Source of the DNA: Tachypleus tridentatus
Lineage: Eukaryota > Arthropoda > Merostomata > Xiphosura > Limulidae
Length of the DNA stretch: 64,000 nucleotides
Reading direction: 5' to 3'
Assembly (NCBI RefSeq): GCF_004210375.1
Contig: NC_134828.1
Location: forward strand, 25,722,400-25,786,399
The notes below the pieces were generated by a model. It did not search any database. It was not told where the DNA came from and saw only the letters and a program-made list of their open reading frames with translations. Positions 23,901 to 35,900 of this stretch are shown here, piece by piece (positions within the stretch are counted from its first letter, which is position 1; every line of letters begins with the position of its first letter). The position numbers and the translations under genes were made by a program.

Positions 23901-26900
23901 AACTGCCTTGTATTCATGTCAGTGTATATTTTATTGACTTTCTTGTTGTATAATAAATAATATAGTTTCATTGTACAAGGTTTGAGGTATATTCAGAAAT
24001 TTTTCAATTAAATGAGACAAAAGACACTGATTATATATGGTGATTTTTAGTAGTCTTTTATTCACCAAAGTGAAGCTATATATATATATAAGATCTGAAT
24101 TATTCATTGGACTGTTTAAGATACTTAAAGTAGATATGAAGTCCAATCTATCATTCAATTCACTGCTTGTCGTTGATTTATACCATTTTCAGGTAATTGC
24201 ACCCCTCATCAGTATATCTTAAAAGCATACTGAAAAAACAGGCCTAGGATTCTTATAGGATAAATCAGTTCTTATACACATCTCCATTCAAATATAGAAA
24301 AAGGTTTTATTTGTAGATGCTGTTGTCATGGAACTAACAGAATTGTTATAAAAAAAAAACTTGGGTGGAAGTTATTACAAAATATTGATATTTATTTTGC
24401 TGTTTATGTTGTTGATTTTGTATACATTTTTATCTGATGTCTTTTCAGTTAAGTTTACTAAATGTGTTTTGGTTACTTTTGATTAAAATTGTAAATTGAT
24501 AAAGTTTATAATAATTCTGTCTCACATAACTTACTCTGGTTTTAAAATTCAGTTGTAGTTTTTGAAATGAATTTGTTTTTATATTTTAAAATTAACAAAA
24601 AATGGATGTCACATGGTTTTTACAAAGTTATAAAATGGTTTGATGGAAATTATTTTTCTAATATTTCAATGTTAATGCACCATGTTGTTCAAGAAACAAA
24701 ATTTAGTATTCAGCAGCAAACTGTTCTGAATGACCAGTATTAACCTACAACTGTTCCTACAGGTTCATAATTTGCATATAAACTTAATGGAGGAAGAGAG
24801 TTGTCAAATAGTCCATCCTTATTCTGCAGTCAACTAGTGCTACCAATCACTAGCAATTAGCTCATTTAATATTCTTGAAATGGGAAAAAGTTTATAAGAG
24901 TCCTAATTAACAGATTGAGGCCATATCTCAATGGAAGAACTTCAGTAATTGTTACCAAAATGCTTTGTAGATGTTTCATATTGAAGCTTCAAACACAAAG
25001 TACATTACATTAGTTTATCAAGTGTTTTAGGATGTTACCATGGAGAGCTAATTAATACTTTTACCTTCTTGTCATATATTGACTGCATTTTTAACTTTAA
25101 AACTAGTTCAGATGTCAAGGTTTTTTGGTTGAAAACTGTAGTTATGGTATAGAGTTGAGTAAATAAGAAATCAATATTGAATGTTTTGCCATTTTTAAAT
25201 ACTAATTTGGAGTATACACATGATATTAAACAAAAAATTGGTTTATAATTAATAAATTGTAATAACATATCTCATTAACTTTGCAGATAATTCTAAGTTT
25301 GGACAAAAGCTTTTAGAAAAAATGGGATGGACAAAAGGAAAGGGACTTGGAAAAAATGAAGATGGCAATCTGGAGCATATCAAAGTCTCGTATAAAAATG
25401 ACAACACAGGTAATATGATGACTTTCAACGTATCAAAGTCTTGTATAAAAATGACAACACAGGTAATATGATGACTTTCAACGTATCAAAGTCTTGTATA
25501 AAAATGACAACACAGGTAATATGATGACTTTTAAGTATGTTGTTAAAACTTAGAATTCAAAGGTGAAAATTAGAATAGTAACTAAATTATAGCCTAATTT
25601 TTCATTACAGGTTCATAATCAGCAATGTTATAGTTTCACTTTCTGTTCACATGTGGGCTCAAAGAGTGCAAACCACAGTCTCATACAAATTACTATTTAA
25701 CATGGTATTGTGTACTTGATGTCAGTTATGAACTATTCATGTTATCCTACATTGCTGATTTAGTGACAGTTCGTAGTAGATTAAAAACCAGAGGCCTAAA
25801 GTGGCCAGGTAGTTAGGGTGCTTGATTTGCAGTCTCAGGCTTGTGGGTTCAAATCTTCTCACCAAACATACTTGCCTTTTCAATCATGGGTGTATTATAA
25901 TGTGATGGTCAGTCCAACTATTTGTTGGTAGAAGAGTAACCCAAGATTTGGCATTGGATTGTGATGACTAGCTACATCTTCTCTAGTCTCTCATTGCAAA
26001 ATTAGGGATGGCTAGTACTGATAGCCCTCATGTAGCTTTGCTCAAAATTTGAAATAAACAAAACATTAAACACTGCATACAACATACAGAGAAAAAGAAA
26101 CAAACTTAAAATTTGAAGGTTCTAGAGATTATGCAAACTATAAGATGGGCAAAAAATATTTTTTGTCATACAAATGTCACCTTGTTCTCTGACACGTCAG
26201 AGTCCAAATCAAACTGGTGTTATTAATTAATTCATTATCTTGAGTACAAATGCTTTTATAATACATCTGATTTTTTGTGTACAATAGATTTGTAGAACTT
26301 ATTAAAACCTAAACATATTTTGTGTAAAAACACTTAGTGAATGTGGAATTACAATCCATGTTTCTGTAAAGGACCCATGTTGCATCGTATCAAAATTCAG
26401 GAACACCCTTGGAACTTATTGTTTATCACATTGAAATATATTACTATGGATAAACAATTATATTTAGTTTATGGAATAAGATTGTTAGCACTATGTTGCT
26501 AATTTCTTGGATGTTGAACAAGTTATTGTAATGATTCTACAGATATTTTAAGTTTATAAAGGAAAATCTTTAAGTAAAGCACTCTGCACAGATATGACAC
26601 ATTAGAGATGTGTTAATTATCTCAGCTTAACCCATGTCATCATGAGTGGATGAATCACTAGCACACCGAGATTAACTTCGTAAGTAGCAAATGTATGGAG
26701 GAGGCTTCAATGGGTAACGAAGAAAACTTTTAATATATATTTTGACAAAATTATGCCATTATTAGGCTTTGCCAAAACATTGTTCCTTTATTACACATTC
26801 AAGCCCATCTTCAAACTTTTATTTGCCAAAAAAGTAGGTTCTTTTTTATTAAATTCAAATTTTAATTCAGAGTTTGTTTTGGGTAACGTAATATTGTGTA

Positions 26901-29900
26901 TATTATGAGTAATGTAACACATGTTACAAGTGCTCTTATCATTTAATTATCTTCTTGTATGGGAAGACTTGCATTAATGATCTCTAAACAACACAAAGAA
27001 GTGTAAAAATAGTTATGCTCTTGATCATGGTCAGTGTGGCTGGTGTCTCAGTTATTTACCATAAGAGTGAGGCTTGCTATATCGTTATATACATTTTACC
27101 TTATTTCAGAGCTAGTATAATTCCATGCATGTAGCCCTCTGATTGGTTGAAAGTGAAACAAATATATTCATGTTTATTATTTAAAACACAGTTTTATTCA
27201 GCCTATGTCTGGAAACTTGGATTTGTAAATTTATAATGATAGACATGTCACTAAGTCTGCAATGTGCTGTGTGCAGAAGGACAGATGTGAAACTCCAATC
27301 CCACAGTCTCACTAAAACACTGAACTTGAATTTTTACTTGTAAATGTAGTGTGTGAAATGCTCATAAAAAAAACATATCTTTATTATTTGGGTATCTGTA
27401 TGACAAACTAATAACTTTAATGCAGAAAGTTTAATATTTTACGTTTTTGATAACATATTAACTGTTTGTAATTCATGTTGCAAGCACTAATTCAAAACTA
27501 CATGCTACTTTCCAGTAGTTGACTTAGGTAGTAGGATTCTTTTTGTAAAATAGAAAACTGAGTGATTTCAAATGATTTATAGCTATATTTTTATTATTGT
27601 TTAACAAATGTTAAGCCTACTTCATAATTTAAAGCTACTCGATTTTTTTGATATCTTAAAGCCTGTAAAAAAAAAATGAATTAGGTTTTCCAGATATTGA
27701 TGTTTCTAACAAGTGTGTGGAAAACAATATGATTAAATTTATAATTTTATTTAGCAAACAAAACTTTGTTTTACAATTTTTTAAAGTTTTAAATATAGTT
27801 CCTGACTTAATTACAGCCAGTTCTCCACAAATTATTGCAATCATATTTTAAATTGTTTAACTAATATCAAGTACTTGCCACAATTTCAAATTTTTTGAAA
27901 TTTATTTTACTAATTCATGCACACAAATGTACTAACCTTTGTCTTTCTAACAGGTATTGGCTACAGAGGTTATGATGACACTTGGGTCACTTATCAAAGT
28001 GATTTTAATTCAGTTCTTGCAAATCTAAATGGACATGAATGCAATTCTTCCACATTCTTCTCTGATGGCATCACCACAAACAACAAATTTCCAAGTCTGG
28101 AATCAAAATCCAAGAAATCAAGAAATAGAGTTCAGTAAGCTATGAGATTTAAAATTTTGTTTTGGTTTTCATGTGATTTTTTGTAAATTATGAAAAAACA
28201 AAAATGTGACTTAAGGACAAGCAGTGTTAACCATTCACTCTCCAAGTAACCATAAAGATCACCAACGTAGTCTAAACCTTTGATACTTGTGATAGGCATA
28301 ACACTGATGACCTGTTGTTTAGTTTAGTACGTGCAAACTAACACTCGTTCAGTTTTTTCAGGTGTATGTACCACTCCCTATGTTTATAACTTTAATTTAA
28401 TTATCGTTCTAGGGGAGTTTAGTATTGGCCTTCCTTCCTCCATTTACAGTTGGTAGTGTACATGAAGGTAGTGTGGTGCCATTCCTAATTTGAAACTGGA
28501 AATCATTTTTAATTTTTACTTTATTATTACTCACAGCTTTAACATTTTTGGTTAAAAATAAACAAGTATTCAGTGCAAATAAGATGTTAATACTATTACA
28601 TCTGCTACTATTATGTGATTTAGGAAAGATTCTTTTATGACTATTAATAACTTGAGAACAGATTTTTTCCTCCTGCAAAATTCTCAAGGTTTTTAGTTAT
28701 TAGTCCTAGTTCATTTATGTTTTAGTAGCTCCTGTTTTTTTCACCTTTTAAAGACGAGGGAAATTAACTAAGCCAAAATTCATGTTTTCTCGATTCACAT
28801 GTTGTGTTATACACTAAATATTACATACTGTACTGTCTGTTAAATATTTATCTTTTAAGTGTTATAATGATAAGTAATAAGATTTTCATTTTATAGATTG
28901 AATGTTTAAAAATTACCAAATGTATGATGATTCTGTGTGTTAAATGTCTGTTTAGAAAAGTATTAGATTTTGCCTAAGAATAAGTGACTTGACAATTTGG
29001 TATTTATTTATTACATTATTTCATTTTTCACTGCCTATACCTACTCCCAGTGGCAGAGATGCCAAAAACCAGGTTTCAATATTTGGGCAGAGCACCAGTA
29101 ACTCATTGTGTTGCTTTGTGCAGAACTACAAACAAACATCATTTTTTTTTGTTCAAACTGATCTCACATGAGCAGATTTAGTCAAGAGAATCAAGTTATC
29201 TTTAGTTTGTCTACACTTGAGGTAGGAGTGTAAAATTAAAAAAGCAAACTCTGAACTAGTAGCATTGGTTTGATAGTTGATGTTGATTACAGAATGAAGA
29301 TTATGATACTTACCTGGTGAGTTCCAGTATACTGTCCAGAGGTAAAATTCAGGTACTTTTCATAATAACAATTTTAAGTTCAGTCATTAATTACTTTGAT
29401 AACTGTCTCTTGACGATAACCATCTGTAACAGTTGTTACATTTTTATTTTATAGTAAATTTAGATATAGAAAAACCTACAGGTTCGGATAAAAGACATTA
29501 TGCAGCTATGCATTTGGTACTATACAGTTAGTATCATTGGTATTATACAGTAGGTACTATATGGTTAGTATCATTAGTATTATATAGTTGGTAGTATATG
29601 GTTAATATAATTAGTATTATATAGTTGGTAGTATATGGTTAGTATTATTAGTATTGTACAGTTGGTACTATACGGTTAGTATCATTGGTATTGTACAGTT
29701 GGTATTATGCGGTTAGTATCGTTAGTATTATACAGCAGGTACTATACGGTTAGTATTATTGTATTATATACGATTAGTATCATTCTGTCGATATTCTAGA
29801 TAAAAAAAATTTCCAATATTATTATCTGTACAACCCTTCAGAGGAGGGAAAGAAGAATGTACGAATAAAAAATGTACATTCTTAAAAAGGACAAGAAACA

Positions 29901-32900
29901 GCTTTCTACCAATAAAGCCAATTCAAAGAATGCTTCTAACAGCATTCCTTTTTGTCATAAAGAAAATGTTAAACTGTTCACCAAAATCCCTTTATCTCCT
30001 AATGAACAGCCTGAAAAACACAACTAATACACTTAAGCCTTCTCAAACTAACAGATCTGTTGAAAATAACAGTAACCTTAAAATGTGCAAATAACAATGG
30101 ACAACTCCGACATATCTCTAACATTGTTAATATTTCAGACATAACTCTCTCCAAATGAGAACTCAGTCTACTTAGTAAAGGTCTCGGCTTCTGCCCAAAT
30201 AATGTCTATATTAATGAGCTCAAACTTTTCTCTGACTTTCATAAATTTTCTAGAAAATTAAAGACTTTGTGAAGTTTTTCACAACAAACCCAACTGAAAA
30301 TCAACATTCACCTAACTTTAAAGAAAGGTCCTTATGGATACCAGCACCAAACAGAGAACCACTTCTCGAGAGCTATGTTAAAGTTGTAGAAAATGACATA
30401 ATACAGACCTTAAAATCTTCCAAGCAATGTGTTAATAACGTTAACCAAAATAAAAGAAATGCTTTAAACAATCTTAAATCGAACAACAATATCATAATAG
30501 AGCCAGCAGACAAGGGTGGAGCTATTGTTATTTTCAACAAAGATGACTATCATGGAAGCCAACCAGCAACTAGAGGATATTAATTTCTATAAAAAACTCT
30601 TGCACGATCCTACAACTCAGTTGATTAAAACCATAACTGATAAACTTAAAGAACTCCTCAAATACAATAAAATTAACAAAGAAACCTTTCAGTATCTGGT
30701 ATTCAGACAAACTTTTCCTGATAATTTTTCTCTTACCTAAAATACACAAACCAAACAATCATGATCAACCCATAATTTCAAATATAAACATGGCTACTGA
30801 AAAGAGAACATTTTAACAGTCATAAGTCTTCTATTAACATCGATAAAGATCTCCCTGTCGCTCAACACTTCAACCAACATGGTTACTCTATTAACAATGT
30901 TACCCTCACTGACATTGAAATAGGATCCAAAACTAAAGCAGATAAAGAAACTTATTGAATTGTCAAGCTAAACACTGATCAAACTTTCAGAATTATTCTA
31001 GATCCAGGAATCAGTGATCTCTGGTGGTCATTAGTTTCATCTCTGTTAGAAAAAGAAAAATAACTTTTCTTATTTTTGTCATGAAATAGCAAAGTTGATT
31101 TTTTTAATTGATTAATATAGCATATCTTTTTCAATCACTCTCCAGGTATTATCTTTATTTTATTTTACTTAAACACCTAAGTTTATTTAAAACAAAACAA
31201 TAAACATACATTTTGCCATTTCTGAACTAAAATATCACTAACACCTTTTCACATACACACTCGCCATCAGCTATATTGCACCGGAAATGAGACGCTCACA
31301 ACAGTACACAGAGAAATAAACAATTCCTGAAAAACCGTATTACCCCCATGGTGTCACTAAACACCCTCTATATATATTACTCGTCTAATCACGCTACCAC
31401 TCCCAGTTTGCGCCTGAAGAAGAAAGGTCCATATTTTGAAAGCACTCTGGTTATAGGGTTTCTATTTCATTTTTATCAAGACTTCTTGGATTTATGTGTT
31501 TTTAGAACATCATGGTAAGTATCATTAGTATTATATAGGTAGTAGTATATAGCTAGTATCATTGGTATTGTACAGTTGGTAGTATATTGTTAGTATCATT
31601 GGTATTATACAATTGGTACTAAAGAAAGTATTGCAAATTATAAGAACTCGTGGAGCATATTAAAAATGAATGTAACAACGTTTCAACCACTATACCTTCT
31701 ATATTCAGTGCTGAGGGGGGTGTTTTAACCCATTCATGACAGGCTATATCATCATAATTATTGACTCCCATTCAAAATTTTATTTAACTATTATTTTATA
31801 AATTAATGTCAGTAAATTTGGTATCAAATTATAGATTATGATTCAAACTTTAATATTATATGAGTTAACTTCGTAATTTAAAAGTAAATAGTAAAATAAC
31901 ACAAATATGGGTTTCAGTGAGTCACATGGTATGTTGGATGTTGCACTATTTAAAATTAGATGTTTGTGATGTCAAAATACTAAGTCTGTGGTTTCATACA
32001 AATTAGGAACAAAAATTACTAGTAATATAAAGTTAGAATATAAAGTAAGAACTTCATATTGTTTTTATTTTGTTGAGATATGGTTTATCTACTGAATCAA
32101 ACACAGTTGCCCTGTTCACCCTGTTTCATTTTTGGAAATGGTTCCTTATATACATTTACTTCAATATATGATGTGAATAACCTATTGAATACTTCTAATC
32201 TCTCCTTTGTGGTTTTATCTGCCATTTTAATCTGTCAAAAGACTACCATGTTCTTTCAAACCAAGATTTAAAAAGGTAGGTTGTGTCTTTAGTCTATTTA
32301 AAGTTTTGTATTTGTTTGATCCTAAAATACAACTTGGTTATTTAGCTTGATAAATTTTTATGGAATTCTGTGGTATTGGTATAATAATTTATGATTTTTT
32401 GGTTATTCAGATATATATACAACCTAAAAAATATTTCGCATTCTGCCTGTGCAAAATTTCAAAAGGCATAATGATCTATGTCCAGCAACAACCGAGTTCA
32501 AAGGTCATAGTTAGAAGAGATAATTGTTTACTTTACTTCTTTATTTATTGTTGTTATATTTAAAAAAAAAAAGTTTAATTTATTTGTAGATAGTAATAAT
32601 CTGTGTATATATGGAAGATATAATAATTGAAATATGACAGTATATCACAAAATACTGGTCTACTAAAACACAGCCAAGAGAGGTCAGTTGTGTATTATGT
32701 GACGTGAGTGCGTGCGCACCTCATCAATGCAACTTACGTAATGTTAGCTAGATATGACTGGAGGGTAAATATAATAAAAATATACAAATATATAAGGTTA
32801 TGAGACTCAAGCTATTTAGTTTAGACATTTGTATTTGCATAATTTTTAGACATTCTAGCATGAAAAAAAGCTTAGTTTATGCTTCTTTCTTAATTTTTTA

Positions 32901-35900
32901 TGATGGTTATGAGGTCGGTCAAATTGACAGACCCACACAGTTCAGGGAGAGAAAATAACAGTCAAAATCTGAAGCTTCACTCAAAAGAAACATTTGAAAT
33001 GTATTTAGGAAGTTTTAGAGAGTACACAAATAATATTTGAGATTTTTGGGATGAAGAATAGTTTTTAATCATAACATGAAAATCACTTTATACTCTAGTA
33101 ACAAAACAGACTTGATATTTTCACAAACAAATCTTTAGTAAAAATACTTTGGTAAAAATTATGATTTTCTATCTACAAAAAACTTGTCATCCTTACTAAA
33201 AGTACACAAAATTTTGTGAAGGTACACTTCCTGAATCAAAAGTTGTAGTGTAAATATGTAATGTATGCAAATGTATATACAAAGTTGTGTATATTATACT
33301 AAGCCCATTGTGAAAGGGATGATACCACAGTTGATTGGGCAGTATAGGTTAAGATGCTATTTATATAATCAGTGTATAGCATGGCAATGTAACTTTGTGG
33401 ACATTAATTTGGAAGTTAGTGTTGGAAAACTACAATATTTTAAGTTCACCCTAAGATATCTGATAAACTTAAGGCCAAGTATGAATACATTTGGATTGTA
33501 AAATTACCAAAAGTGAAGTTTATCATATTAACTTTATAGGATCAAATATTATTTGTTACACAATATTTCATTTGTGTATATTTTACATTTAAAGTCACTA
33601 ACATGTTTTGAGCACCTCCAGTGACACAGTGGTATGTCTTCAGACTTGCAATGCTAGAAATAGGGTTTTGTTACCTATGGTGAGTGGAGCACAGATAACC
33701 CACTGTGTAGCTTTGTACTTTAAACTAAAACATATTACAGATATTGATCAGAATCAGAAGTACTTGGTCTGGCATGGCCCATTGGTTAGGGCACTTGACT
33801 CAGAATCAACGGGTTGTAACCTCAAATACTGTTTGTGAAAGTGTTCACCCTGACAGGTTTGGGAGCATTATAAGGTGATGGTCAATCTAACTTTTCTTTG
33901 GTGAGAGAGCAGCCTAAGAGTTGACAGTGGATAGTGTTTACGTGCTGCCTTTCATCTAATGTATCACTTCAAAATTAGGGACAGCTTCTGCAGATAGAAC
34001 CCTTTGGTAGTTTTTCACTAAATTCAACAAACAAATTATCAAGATACTTGAAATCAATTTAATTATTGTTTTAGAGTGATAGCTAGAGATTAAACTATTT
34101 TCTAGGTAAAATTAATGTACGCTATCTTTTGCCAAATCCTGTATATCCATAGAATATTTGAAAGACCATGAAAAAAGTTTCATATTGTTATTTTTAAATC
34201 AGATATTGAGCTTACAATTGCACTTCATCAGAAGTTGTTTTAAACAATATTCTTTTGTCCATTTTATAAGAAAACATTTATCATATTATTAAAGTTTTGT
34301 GTGTGGAAAAAACGTGTAACAATTCCAAATGAGTCTTTTTAACCCCTCAATTATTTTCAGTTTAATTTTTAAATAGATATTTGAGTAAACATCCCCTGAA
34401 GAGAAAAAATTTTTTTTCAGCTACCACAAGTTTATTAAGGGAAAAGATGTCAGTCAGTACAGTTCAGATGACATTGCATCAATTTTTGGAAACAAAAAAA
34501 AGAAAGCTGTTGATTCTGCCTTTGAAGAATCATCAAAGGTATGGCCTCTCTCTTCCTTTTTTTCCCTGACAGAATATGTTATTTCTTGTGTGTCTATTTT
34601 AATCCACATTAGTGTCACCACGAAACTAAAAGTTTGTAAAGTTGGTATGAACTATTTCATCTGGTGATAATTTATTGATTCATTGTATTTCATGATATGT
34701 TACACCAAGTTAACTTTATTAGTCAGTTGTATTTTGTTCTTTACCTCAAGTTGGCCTAAGGTGGAAATGTTGCAAAAGTAAATCCACCTAGTCTGAAGTA
34801 AGTTTGCTGTGAAAGCTAGTGGGATGTTAATTTGCTAGAGTTGTGAGGAAGCCATTGAAATTACAGTCTAGAAGACCAGGAATCTTGCCTGGGGAAGAAT
34901 ATGATCATCTTGATCTCTCTTTTTCCATAGTTATGAATTAATATTCATAAACAGTTTTAATTGGTTATAGCAAACCTATTAACTAGTTAGGAAAGGTTTT
35001 AAAAATTTCCATGTGTGATTAATTTTATTTTTTTGTGATACATTTTTTTTCATCAGGATAACTCTGATGTAGAAAATATATCAAATGGAATGGAACTCCA
35101 GGATAACATTAAGACCTTTCACAGTGGGACAAGTGTTCAAGATTATTTTGCTAAGAAAATGGCAGAAATTTTAAAAGGAAAAAAAGAAAAAGCTGGTAAG
35201 AATATGACTAACATGTCTTTTTGTGCCTATACTTCAGGGGTTGATTGTGCTTTGTGTGTGTGCGTGCGTGCACATACTTTTCAGGGGTTGATCGTACATA
35301 TTTTTTGTGTGAGCACTTACCCACTTCAGGGACCAATTGGGTAGTTTTTATTTGTGTACATTTGTACTTTGAAGAGAGAACAGAAAATATTAAGATGGGG
35401 AACCTTTTGTTTTGAAAGAAGAAACAGTAATACTTCTAAACCTGTTTTAAAACCATGTCAAATAAGTATTATGTATAAAAGATTTATTGTGATTTTTATA
35501 TATACACACACATACGCACACAACTTTTGTAGGTCTTAACAAATGGCAAAATGCATTTTGGTTACAGTTATTTAGATCAATGTTCTGTTTAGTTATTTTG
35601 CTTTTGGCAGTTCCTTATAATTTTAAAACACCATTTGAAATGTATATTCAGTTTTTCTTTATTGTTTGTTTTAGCGTTTTAATTCAGTGTTTAACATACA
35701 TTTATGTAGATTATATCATATATACCAAATCAGTTAACCTCTTTAATCAATAATCTCACTGTTACAATTGCAGAACTCTGTTCAGAAGAAAGAGAGACAA
35801 ATGGAGTGGGAGCAAACAATTCCGGAGATGATACATGTAGCGATGAACATTTAAATAGATCTCTGGAAGCCAGTTATGATGGATCGATGAAATCAAACGG

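Larger units (their letters stand above)
17993..25286 (+). other. PINX1 intron 1
   Basis: 7.3-kb phase-1 intron, GTATCA...TTGCAG. Holds a Tigger element, CR1-like LINE pieces and nested insertions from about 18.9 to 23.85 kb. The stretches 17993-18940, 22640-23460 and 23840-25286 are AT-rich with nothing recognised. Confidence 0.8.
28135..34420 (+). other. PINX1 intron 3
   Basis: 6.3-kb phase-2 intron, GTAAGC...TTTCAG. Contains two short SINEs, one SINE-A, a split minisatellite and a Penelope-like element. The stretches 28135-29045 and 31622-33430 show nothing recognisable apart from AT-rich runs. Confidence 0.8.
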
